A stretch of 64,000 nt of DNA from Pleurodeles waltl (taxonomy: Eukaryota; Chordata; Amphibia; Caudata; Salamandridae), in the NCBI RefSeq assembly GCF_031143425.1, contig NC_090446.1, forward strand, positions 654,369,717 through 654,433,716, read 5' to 3'. Below, one piece after another: positions 1 through 16,099 of the stretch; within the stretch, counting starts at the first letter, position 1; each line of letters begins with the position of its first letter. The translations under genes and the position numbers were made by a program. Below the pieces are notes generated by a model. That model had not been told where the DNA came from, searched no databases, and saw only the letters and a list, made by a program, of their open reading frames with translations.

Positions 1-1500
1 TTTTTTTCTCCTTCCATGTAATTGTAAAGAAAGTGAAGCACAGCTGGTATGCATGGCACACTCTTTCCTACAGCAATGTAAACAGATTTTTAAGGACTAC
101 TCAAGGTTACTTCTTTCTATAAGGTTTTCCTGCAAGAAACAGCAGACCTCTATCCCTGCATTCACATTCACTGGACAAAAAACATGTTTTCAAGCATCCC
201 CCGTCCCTCAGATAGACGTTAGTACTTGAAAGAAAAATGTTTATATATAACGAATGACATCAGATGGAGCTTGCAATTGTCCACTAGACCTCAGTCTGCT
301 CCCCTCAAACCCAGCTCCATAATTCACAGTGTGGATGGTATCATATGGTGACCACTTCCACTTCTCAAACTGTTACTATCCTATGCAGAATATAGGGAAC
401 TGATCAGTGGATAGCCACCACTGTTCTGGTAAGAAACCGTTGATACATTGCATACTGAAACAAAAATAGGAGGGGAAAACCCCCTTTAATCCATCTCCCA
501 TTTGTGATTATATTTTGAAAAAAGCACTTTGTGAAACAGAAAGTGCTCCCTTAGCACTGTGTACTACATTGTTTTGCATTCCTAGAACCTGTTTTTGTGT
601 GAACCGCATGCTTTGCAGCCAGAACAAAGATGTATACACAGATCCTTTAACTCTTTGTCTATTTAGGTTTTTCGTGAAGCATCTATGTTTTGGCTGATGG
701 CATCTTACTATCACTGAGTTGCCTATGGGGTCCACAATTCCTCCAGTTAGGTGGCTGGAGGCTCCCAGGCTAAAGGCAAGGCTAGGACATTTAGTAAGGA
801 GGCTTTTTAATTAAAGGACTTGATCCCTTTGGCAAGGGGGTGAAAGGTCGTAAGGTCATGGACTGTGTCTTAAAGGCGTTTAAGAAGTGGGCCATTTTGA
901 AGCTCCTCTTGATAGGCATTCTGGAAAATGCCCTCATCTTAGGGTTCCAGACATTTCAGAAATGTACTCTGACCACATTTATGATTTTTCCTTATGTTTG
1001 TAACTCTTACATTTGGTGTGGTGAATAGACCTAGTGGTATTGGATCTCAATTTGCAGCAGGTTCGGTCTAGCTTTTGCAAGCACACAAGGCCAGATGCTG
1101 CATTAGCTTTGCAGATGTACAGAGAAGGGTTGTATTTCACTATATTAAGATTAATAATATCGACCTACAATAATATTTCATCCATTAGAACACGTACCAC
1201 TGCATCACTAGGTAGGTATAAAATTACTTTTCTTAACTCTACCTCTATATACCTTGGAAGATAATTATAAAGGGAGTTAAACAGTTTTGATACACTTACC
1301 TTGCAATGTAGTGGTAGGTCAATCTAGTCAATGTAATATAATTGTCACATAGTATGTTGCATGCAATATAGTGACTCCCTCCACACACTTTTCCTAGTTA
1401 TGTCTGTGTTTTGCCCATGGTCTACCAGATGGTGCACCAGGGAGGAGCACAGAGGGAGGTAAGGATTTTCTATGCTTAACTGTACCTCTATGTACCTTGA
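1..1500. other. No gene seen; unique-looking non-coding DNA
   Basis: Short open frames on both strands here have no recognisable domain, no paired splice sites and frequent stops. No terminal repeats or LINE protein fragments were found. The stretch ends at the (AT)n tract that hosts the hairpin element. It could be intronic or intergenic. Confidence 0.6.
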
Positions 1501-1501
1501 A

Positions 1502-1505
1502 GATA

Positions 1506-1568
<63 letters not shown>
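1502..1568. repeat. (AT)n microsatellite, left side
   Basis: Nearly pure alternating AT with one C interruption. It directly abuts the hairpin element and resumes on its other side, so it looks like the target into which that element inserted. Confidence 0.9.
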
Positions 1569-1570
<2 letters not shown>

Positions 1571-1733
1571 AAAACGAAGTTGTCCTCATGTGAAAGCGCA
1601 CTCCCAACAGGTTAATATAAACGGGAAGAAAAAGCAAAGACAGCAACTCACTGTGAGTTGCCGGCTTTGCTTTTTCTTCCCGTTTATATAACCTGTTGGG
1701 AGTGCGCTTTCACATGAGGACAACTTCGTTTTT

Positions 1734-1734
<1 letters not shown>
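1569..1734. mobile_element. Near-perfect hairpin (fold-back) element inside an (AT)n tract
   Basis: The two halves are reverse complements over about 82 bases each. Visible differences are a one-base indel (GGTTAATATAAA against GGTTATATAAA) and two mismatches near the centre. The arms begin CAAAAACGAAGTTGTC and meet at AACTCACTGTGAGTT with a single unpaired base, so there is effectively no loop. AT repeats lie immediately on both sides, consistent with insertion at TA or at an AT microsatellite. There is no coding capacity. It is probably a MITE-like palindromic element; I cannot assign a superfamily. A transcript would fold into a long duplex. Confidence 0.85.
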
Positions 1735-1811
<77 letters not shown>

Positions 1812-1813
1812 TA
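1735..1813. repeat. (AT)n then (CA)n microsatellite, right side
   Basis: Continuation of the AT tract beyond the hairpin element, passing into an (AC)n run at its right end. Confidence 0.9.
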
Positions 1814-7203
<5,390 letters not shown>

Positions 7204-9710
7204 CATTACTCAGAATTACAGTCTTCCTTGCCACAGTCTTTACATATTGAACATTATCCTTCCCATGCACAGGATATACTCACATAAAATAAATCACCAA
7301 ATCATGCCCCTCTCAGTATGGCTGCCACAGGAAGAGCCTACCCTGTGGCCCAAATAGGAGGGGCTGAGCCAGAACACTTCCTGCATTTCAAAGCTACATA
7401 TTAATCAAAGCCATTTTCCATCTTTCCCTGTGGGAGGGAAGGGAAAGAACTTAGTAATGTGATGAGGAAGGCTATGACTCAGAGTAATGAAGTATACGGT
7501 AAACAATTGAGTCATTACCTATCTCATCCATCCTTCTTGCCTCAGTCCTTACATAAAGAGAGTACACCCAAGCCATTTATGAAAAAAATGCCATCTAAGA
7601 GGACACCACGGAATCAATATGCAGCACCAAGTGAGATTTTTTAAACGGATGAGTGCAAAAAGGGACTCAATTAATGTACTGTTGATAATACTGCTGCATC
7701 AAAGGGAGGAGAAAACACATCTCCCATTGATAATCTATAATGAGAAATCATTGTATGAGGAGTAGCCCAAGTGGCAGCAGCACAAATATTTTTTAGAGAT
7801 GTGACTTTGAAAACCACTGAAGAGATAGCTACTCCTCTGGTAGAACACCTCAGAACATTTTTGTGTAAGGACACACCCGCTTTCTGGTATGTTAATGAAC
7901 TGAGAGTTCACATCCAGCAACAATGGCCTTTGTTTGCAAGATCAAACATTACAAACAACCCGTCTACTGTTCTGATAGATTCTGTTCCCTCTAGATAGAT
8001 AGACAATGCCCTATGCAGGTCTAAGGAATGCCTGCGGTTTCCCTGGTCCATAGATGGAGAGGGAAAAATGGTACGAGAACAATATGCTGAGACTGATGAA
8101 AGGAAGAGGGAACCTTAGTTAAAAAGAATGGATCTGAACATAGACCTGGCTTTCATGGAAAAAAATAAATGAACGGATCATGGCACAAAAGAGCCCCACT
8201 TTCACTCAGTCTTCTACCGAATGTCACTATGACCACGAAGAATATTGCCATGTTCAAAGGGCTCAAATAAATGGATGATAGGTGTTGAAAGGGAGAAAGG
8301 GAGACTCTTCTAGCATGTTCCTGAGAAAAAGTAGAGCCTATGATGGGATGCCCAAGTATCAAACTAAGAAATGGAATTGTCCTTATGGCCTTAATGGCTG
8401 CCACCTGGCTGAGTAATGTGGATACTACCAGACCCAACAAAAAAAACACTCAAAAATTCCAAATTTCTCCAGTAATAATTTCTCACTGAACACGAGTTTG
8501 AACAATTTCTTCACTGTCTCTCATAATTTTTTAGGATACCCTTTCTGCAAGAATTGTTAAAGGAGAGCGCTATATCATGAATTACACTGCTGAGTAATTG
8601 CTGTCTTTCAATCCCCAGAACCCCAGGGAGAGTCAGAAGAGGGACTGCTCCAGTAAAGGTGGGAACCTGAAAGTGGACGGTACCACAGGGAAGGTCATAT
8701 GAGGTTGGATTGACAGTTGTCTGAGTAATGGAAACCATGAGTGGTGGTTCCTGGTGGGCACCTCCAACAAAACCTACCCTTGTTCCTAGGTCATCTTGAA
8801 TAGATGAATAATACTTTTGAGAGGGAAGAGAGGAAAGGCAAACATAAGACCCCTTGAATCAATGGTAGCTCATTGCATCTATCCTCCAGGCATTCTGGCA
8901 TGGACAAAGGGAACATAATTTGGGAAAAAGAACATCTTGTGGAAACCAGAAATTACATCTGTTTCATAAGTGTCCCCAAATTTAGGGTCCTCCTCCCCTG
9001 AGGACCAGTCAGAATTATTTTTCTTTTGGTAGTGTGCCACCTCTAAATGTTGCCTACCCAAAACAAAGTGGAAGAGAGGACATGCTCTAGAACTCTTAGC
9101 AGTGCTTCCTGCATTACCCAGTTGCCAAGCAAAGGGGCCATGATATTTGTAACATCCTGTGGGACTGTTGCCATCTTGACACCAAGCGATGCAGTGCTGC
9201 TTAAAGTGCAGTAATAGTATGCTCCTTGAAGCCTAAACTAAAAAAAAACTATTTTTCCTTTGGAAAAGGAAAGGGTCTCTAGCAGCTGCCACCTCCGAAT
9301 TGCCCAGTGGAGGAGGTAGCTTGTTCCTTGATCTGATTTTATATGAAAGAATCTGGATGCAGTTGGGACTCAATCACTTGACCCGCAAAAGCCACTAGAG
9401 CAGCCTAACGCAAGGGAAACATAATGCAATTATAAAATGTAATAAAAAAAATAACAAAACTGAGACTTTATCCTATCTTCTGGGTGAAAGCATGCTGGGA
9501 GACAGAAAATAAAACAAGAAGTGTACTGACTTAGGCCCTCCTGTATGTGCCACAGGGTCGGATCTTCCTGTGGTGGCCATATTGGGAGGGGCAGTAATTG
9601 GTGATTTATTTTATATGGGTGAATGCTATGCAGGAGAGGGATAATGGGATGGCTGTGGGATATGGGATATGGTAGGGCTGTGACAAGGAAGATGGACGAG
9701 GCAGGTAATG
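7204..9710. mobile_element. 2.5 kb unit bounded by long imperfect inverted repeats, unclassified
   Basis: The left arm (about 7204-7390) reappears as its reverse complement at about 9506-9710. Shared blocks include ATAAAATAAATCACCAA, a GCCCCTC-type block before TATGGC, and CCACAGGAAGA with CCCTGTGGC. By eye the arms are about 75% similar. Left-to-right order within the arms is preserved in inverted orientation, as in a DNA transposon with long terminal inverted repeats or a fold-back. The interior has many stops in all frames. One short plus-strand frame (7771-7998) and some low-stop stretches between 8.0 and 9.1 kb could be decayed coding sequence, but I recognise no family. The exact ends and any target duplication are not clear. 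Confidence 0.55.
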
Positions 9711-11542
9711 AGGTGCAAGGGAAGAAAGTGCAAGAGTAATCTGCTGTTTTTAGTTCACATGGTATTATGTCCAGAGTAGTTGTACTTCACAGTGTATTTT
9801 TGTCTTCTGAGTTCACTGCATAGGAGACATTGATAAGCATCTTGTTTTTCCACCTCTGATGTTTCTGTGTGGTACACGTAAATCAAACAAAAGGAAAACC
9901 TGGTGTGGGTACTTAATCATTGCTTAGGTGCTATAATTAAGGATTTTTCTGCCCTGAAAAAAGGCGTTCTATTGTGTGTTACCTGTGGATAGAGATGGAA
10001 GATAGTAATGTGATAATGATGGAAACCTGTTTGTGGGGTGGAGGAGGATGAAGAATTGATGTACTACAATAGGCTGCTCAGAGAAGGAGTTCGCAAACTA
10101 ATACACCTCCAAGTGAAGTCTGTACCTGTTTTCTCATTAATAATTGCTCCTCATGCATAATATACCCACACATATTCATGTGTCAGTACTTCCATTCATG
10201 AAAATCTAGCTGCCACGCTTCCCTAAATCCTTCCCTATTTGTTCTAGTCACCCTAAAACCCCAAGAGCTTCATAAACTATCTCTCTGGGAGCGCAGCCTT
10301 TCTTTTCTGCTCCTTAAATAATCTTCATAATACAGACAGGGAGCAGAAATGCGTCCATTGCTGCTCTATGTCAGTTACCATTTCTGACTGCCTTCTATCA
10401 CTGTTTTGTTAATTAACAGAAATCCTCTATTGCTCTATTGCTCTAATCCTCTATGGCTTAGTTATATGATTTTAGGTCTGGGCTTTGACAGTGCAATTGT
10501 TAAACAGACCTGCCACATTTAACCACTTCTTTATTTAACCAGCTTCTTTCTGCAATAGGCTTGAGACTTTCTCAACCATGTCTTGCTTAATACACTGAAT
10601 TATTCTTCTCAAACCTAATGCTATTGGTTGTGTGGCTGTCTAGTTCCACCTCGACTGGATTGCTTGTGTTGAACTGCATTTGGTGTTACTCTACAACTAT
10701 AGTCCTTTTTGCCCACTCCTACTTGCTTCCTCCCACGTGTCTTGCTATATTGTGGTAACACTGCATCTGTTAGCATATTAAACCCAGACCTAGTCACTTT
10801 GCCAGTTCTTGATTATTTAGACCACAGTGAATCCATTTATGAAATGTAAATAGTAGGTGTTCATGAACTGATCTCTGATGATGAAGAAGTCAGATGGGTT
10901 GAGGTTGACTCTTATTGTGTTGAACTCACAAAAGAATGGGCGTTTTAGATGAATTAGAAACTTGCAACACGTTTTTAATCATGGTAGGGGAGGCTCCTCT
11001 GCTATGGCGGAGGAGCGTCACCCCCACGCCCCACCAGCAGCAGGAGCTGCAAACCTTTAAAATTAAATAATAATAAACAATGTTTATTATTGTTTTATTT
11101 TTAACGGGGCAGGGCCATGCGGGTGACAAGCAGTGAGAGGAGTGCACAGAGCACTCCCCTCAGTGCGCTTGTATGTTTGGCCGGCCGTCTCGAGCTGGCC
11201 AAATACACATGCAACACAGTACTGGGTTGGAGAGAGCAAGCCCAGGATCCCAGTCTGTGTTGGAGAGCCCAGCCAGGGTGCTCCAGCCAATCTTAATACT
11301 GCTTTTAGCAGCGTCATGATTGGACGCAGTGCAGGCTCTACTGACATGAGTCTGCCACTCACATGAAGGAAACCATTACCTGAAATGTGTTGACCCTTTG
11401 CCCTATGCTTTAAACTGTGCTGGGCAGAACCAAAATGTGAGTAACACAACAACAGATCAAAAGGATGAAGAAGGGTGGCAGAAATCACCTCTGGGTAAAT
11501 AAAGATGTATGTTTAAATGTATATGTATTTGGGAAAAACAAA
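9711..11542. other. No gene; includes a GC-rich repeat-like block near 10.99-11.35 kb
   Basis: From 9711 to about 10.98 kb nothing is recognisable. At 10990-11350 a GC-rich block begins with the near-palindrome GAGGCTCCTCTGCTATGGCGGAGGAGCG. The composition differs sharply from its flanks, suggesting an interspersed repeat. The 133-codon minus-strand frame at 11087-11488 lies in this block, has no recognised domain and probably reflects base composition. Confidence 0.4.
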
Positions 11543-12465
11543 GGGCCATATTTATACTTTTTGACGCAAAACTGCGCTATCGCAGTTTTGCGCCAAAAAG
11601 ATTAACGCCGGCTAACGCCATTCTGAAGCGCCATGCGGGCGCCGTATTTATTGAATGGCGTTAACCGGCGCTAGCAGACCGGCGCTGCCTGGTGTGCGTG
11701 GAAAAAAACCACATACACCAGGCAGCGTCGGCGTTGGGGAAAATGGCGTTAGGGCGTCTTAAAATGGGGCAAGTCAGGTTGAGGCAAAAAAATCGCCTCC
11801 ACCCGATTTGCGCCATTTTTAACGACGCCCAGACGCCATTTACATGACTCCTGTCTTAGTAAAGACAGGAGTCATGCCCCCTTGCCCAATGGCCATGCCC
11901 AGGGGACATATGTCCCCTGGGCATGGTCATTGGGCATTGTGGCATGTAGGGGGGCACAAATCAGGCCCCCTTATGCCAAAAAAAAATATAAAAAAAAAAA
12001 AAATTATACTTACCTGAACTTACCTGAATGTCCCTGGGATGGGTCCCTCCATCCTTGGGTGTCCTCCTGGGGTGGGCAAGGGTGGCAGGAGGGGTCCCTG
12101 GGGGCATGGGAGGGCAGCTGTGGGCTCATTTTGAGCCCACAGGTCCCTTAACGCCTGCCCTGACCCAGGCGTTAAAAAGAGGCGCAAATGCGGGGTTTTT
12201 TGCCCCGCCCACTCCCGGGCGTGATTTTTGCCCGGGAGTATAAATACGACGCATTTGCGTCGCAGTCATTTTTTTAGACGGGAACGCCTACCTTGCATCT
12301 CATTAACGCAAGGAAGGCGTTCACGCAAAAAAATGACGCTCATTCCTCATACTTTGTCGCTAGACGCGTCTAACGCCAAAGTATAAATATGGCGTTAGTT
12401 TTGCGCCGAATTTGCGTCGAAAAAAACGACGCAAATTCGGCGCAAACGGAGTATAAATATGCCCC
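11543..12465 (+). mobile_element. Harbinger-type MITE, copy 1
   Basis: The left end is GGGCCATATTTATACT; the right end reads GGGGCATATTTATACT on the opposite strand, giving clear terminal inverted repeats. The right terminal third, read from the minus strand, matches the left end of the large Harbinger element at 53576: the CATATTTATACT terminus, a hairpin of GCGCCGAATTTGCG, a second internal CATATTTATACTTTGGCG block, the AGGTAGGCGTTCCC block and the GTCAGGGCAGGCGTTAA block. The interior holds palindromes (AAGACAGGAGTCATG with its complement, and CCCAGGGGACATATGTCCCC), an A-rich run and two tandem ACTTACCT octamers. It has no coding capacity. The flanks show AAA on both sides, a poor fit to the usual TWA duplication. 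Short frames inside it are composition artefacts. Confidence 0.85.
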
Positions 12466-13025
12466 AAAAGGTCTTAACTAACTTCAGATCTTAATATCCA
12501 CATGACCGATGTTGAAAGCGTCTTCTCTAGTAGAGAAGGATCGGTTCTGCCTTCATGTTTAGTCACAGAATGTTTTGAAGTGTGGGGGCCTAATAAGCAC
12601 AAGCTAGTCCAAATCTTTATGATACTTGGTTCATGGCTTAATTCAGAGGTGAGTTGGCTTAGTAAATTTACCTGTATGGTATGAAATCTGTTTCCAAGTC
12701 AAGTACTGCATGTAACTGTTTTTGTTATAGGTCCCATGCTTGGACCAGAGTGTCAGGACCTGGAGTCTTGACTTCACCTCAGCCAGTGGAGTGTTTTCAA
12801 GGTGGGTTTCACATTGTTGTGTTTCTTATGGTCCAAGCACCTTCTGGCAGTGAGACAAGCCATTCAAAGCACTTAAGTACCACGACAGATTCTATGTGGC
12901 TGTCACCGGGTGTTAATTGCTAGCATGAGAAAACACTTACTCAGACATATGGCTTCACTCACATGCAAAACAGGAGTACACATACAGCAACAGTGGTAGC
13001 TTACCCCATGAACAGCCATATGTAC

Positions 13026-13062
<37 letters not shown>

Positions 13063-13640
13063 TACCAGCAGCCTGAGCAGTAACTGCATGCTTTACTCAA
13101 ATACTGCCATATTGGTGGGACGCTCTCCCAAAAGGTGAACAACAGTGGTGTGGAGTGTTAACCTTCGAGCCATACATTGGCTTGTGTCATCCTGCTGAAA
13201 AGTTTCAATATTTAACTAAAAAAAAGGCAAAAGAGATAATAAAAAAACAAATTATCATTACAAAGATGAAACAGAAAACAGAGAATGGGTGCATTTCAAA
13301 TCTATGTAGAACTTCACGTTTATGGAGCACATATGGTGCAACTTCTTTTACTGTGAACTTAAATTTTGTTCCAAAAACGAGCCATTAAGAACAGCAAGGC
13401 TAGGTATTATGCCTAGAGGATTTTAAAGTCTCCCAATAAATCTGAAATGATCTCTACTACCATGAGGGAATGCAGGGCGTTGACTTGTCAAGTGAAAGTA
13501 CCTACACCTTTAGTCATAATTCTATATTTCCAGAATTAAGCTATTATCAATTTCCAAGAAAGTTCCTCCAACGTACTAGGCACGCAAGCTGTATTGTGAC
13601 AATTTCAAGATTTGACTGAGGAAGATTGTATCCAACTGAT
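12466..13640. other. No gene seen
   Basis: Contains one (AC)n microsatellite (listed separately) and short frames on both strands without domains. No terminal repeats or LINE fragments were recognised. Confidence 0.5.
13029..13060. repeat. (AC)n microsatellite
   Basis: An uninterrupted AC dinucleotide run of about 16 units. Confidence 0.95.
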
Positions 13641-15640
13641 GCAAAGTGATCACCCCTCATGTTCCCCTGTTGATTTGTTATGTTATTTCAATTAATTTTC
13701 TAAAGTGCTTGGTTACCCAAGTGTGTCTTGGCTCTGGCTCTATTGGCAAAGCTGAGGAACCTAGAAGAAAAAAAAACTACTCATTATTAAATAGCAAAGT
13801 TTTCAGAGCTTTCCTGAACACCAGTACGTTGGGCAATGCTTTGACATGCATTGGCAGCGCATTCCAGGCTTTTGATGCTTCCATCATAAGGCTTCTGCCT
13901 CTGCAGAGACCCATTTAAATCTAGGGACTACTGCAAATTTAATTGAAGCCGAGCAAAGTGTCCTGCCTGGAGAATACCATTTGAAACAGTTTTGTAGTGT
14001 TTTTCAGAAAGCCCAGACTTTTCTAAAACACAGAACTTTGTACACAATGTAGAGTGCTTGGAAAGGAATTCTCTGTCTTATGGGGAGCTAGTGCAGTTTC
14101 TTAATGGATTTGGACACCAAATTGTATTTTGGGATATTCAATCAAAGTTGGGCTGCAGGGATTTGCAGAGTATGGAGTTTGTTCAGCACATATTGGTGTG
14201 TGCCGAGAAGTAGCTCATTGCAGTGGTCTAACTTTGGCATCACTAGAGATGACACAAGCATTTTTTGAAGATTAACTGGAAAACAGGGCAGCATCTTCTT
14301 TATCATCTTGAGGATAACAAAGGCTGAGGAGTTGACCCTGTTGACATGGTCAGAATAAATCAATCTGTTATTGATTAAATATCCAAAACAAAGGGTTTTG
14401 CTGACTGGTATAGGTAGCAAGCCTTGTTCCTCTGACAGCCATGTAGGGGTCCAGAAATAGGTTTGTGCTCCGAACAAAAGAACTTCGGTCTTTTTCACAA
14501 TTAGGTTTAAGGCAGTTCATATTCATCCATGTGTTAACTGCTTTCATGCATTCGCAGAATCTGATCCTGATTCCAGCGTCTTCTGTGGCCAGAGAAACAA
14601 CAATTTGGGTGTTATCTGCGTTTAATATAAGGGGGAGCCAAAGGATTTTATTAAGTCAGTCAGAGAGGTAACCCAAACGTCAAAGAGAGTCGGACTAAGG
14701 GAGGACCCCTGAAGGACCTCACAAGGAAGGGAAAAAGGCAGAGAGACAATTTTGCCCAGCTGAAGAGACTACTCTCGGCCAGAGAGGAAGGATTGTACCA
14801 GAATCCAAGATGCTCTGGTGATCCCAATGTTGGCAAGGCAATCCATCAGCAGCCCATGATCAACAGTATCAAAGACTGCTGATAGATCGGGTAGGATGAG
14901 GGCTGCCCTTCCTCCCCAGTCGAGTGACAGATAGCTCTCCTCAGTGGCCTTAATCAGTGCTGTCTCAATGCTATGGCCTCTGCGAAAATTTAATGGAGTC
15001 CAGGAGATTGCTAGAGTGGATACGATTTGCTAGTTATTTGTAATGAGTTTTTTTGGCAATCTTCGCTGGCAGAGGTAAGGAAAAAATGGGCAATAGTTAT
15101 TAGGATCCTTGGGATCCAAGGTCGATTTTTTTAAAGAGGGGAAGCACTGAGGCTTTCTTCCAATTGAAGGAAAAGAACAGGATTTAAACATGTGCTGAAA
15201 AATAACTGATAGCATAGAGGAAAAATGTCTCAGCTTCCAGCTTGGCCAATCTTGGGCGGCAGGGGTCCTACGGGGAGCCATATTTTGTGGTGGCGATTAG
15301 TCTTGTAACTTCCTCTATGGAGGCATTAACAACCTCTCTGAGTGCAGTGGGCTATATTGCTAGGAGTCAGAGGGATCGGGGATGAGTACCTGCTGTAAAA
15401 AGCTTCAACCTTATGTAGAACAACGTTGGCCATGGTGGTGCAGAAAGATTGGCCTCTGTCAGTGAGTTTCTTTGTTGTGTCCGTTGTCAGCTTAATTACT
15501 GTTATTAACCGTTCCTTAGCAGAATTCTTAGCTGCTTCTATTTCTTTGTAAATTAGGAAGCTTTTCTCTTTGCAATCATGGCCTTGTAGACTGCACATAT
15601 TCATAAGAAAGTTCCACTGGTGGAAGGAGGAGTTGTGAGG
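13640..15640 (-). pseudogene. L2-like LINE remnant, ORF2 reverse transcriptase region (minus strand)
   Basis: Non-LTR retrotransposon copy reading right to left, in several frames broken by stops. On the minus strand, 15281-15030 gives the N-terminal RT block with FPSI, SLKKSTLDPKDPNNY and the LPKKLI region. Around 14950-14850 the complement encodes the AFDTVDHGLL-type RT block. 14498-14142 gives the C-terminal RT/thumb block with KTLCFGYLIN, VNSSAF and SSLVMPKLDHCNELL. The extreme C terminus lies at about 13900-13780 (SKAWNALP, FRKALKTLLF). This order is that of an L2/CR1-clade ORF2. The endonuclease part is mostly missing or unrecognisable, although the minus frame at 15604-15326 may be the linker before RT. 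Frameshifts and stops mean it is dead. The exact LINE clade is inferred from the motifs, not from a search. Confidence 0.85.
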
Positions 15641-16099
15641 GATTTATAAAATCCTCTCTAATCACAGATCCAGTACCAATTCATGTTAAATCTGCAATTG
15701 TTTTTTTTCTTCTGAAAAAACAAAATAGCTCTCGACCTCACAACCGTAATGAAGTACTGCCCTATTTTGCAACTTCTTTATTTTTCAAAACGTCTTGAAA
15801 TTTGGTCTACAATCAGCTGCAGCGACTGAGTTCAGTGACACTCAACAACCCAAGCAAACAGGCTTTTCTTTTGGGTGTAGCATTGAAACTGTGATAGTGG
15901 CTACACTGGAAGAACTCTGATGTTCCTGTAAGACTTAGATGTGATGGCCACATAGTGCGTAATTTGAGTCGGTTGTGGCAGGTGAACCCCATCAGCACTC
16001 ATATTTGAGGACCAGCACTTATTTTTTGTCAACAAACTTTGATCCAGAACAAGAGAGATAGAAAAACATAAAAGGGGGAAAGAAAGAAGAAGACTGAAA
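15641..16099. other. No gene seen between two LINE copies
   Basis: Short spacer between two oppositely oriented L2-like copies. It has an A/T-rich start and purine-rich sequence near 16040-16090. It may contain decayed 5' LINE sequence, but I cannot show it. Confidence 0.4.

Noticed and set aside
8041..9100. Possible decayed envelope-like coding region between the inverted arms
   Set aside because: Some low-stop stretches with Trp- and Asn-rich segments, but several stops, no continuous frame and no motif I could anchor.
11087..11488. 133-codon minus frame with SPTQ and GLLSPTQ segments
   Set aside because: Sits in a GC-rich repeat-like block, overlaps a plus frame, has no domain or splice context.
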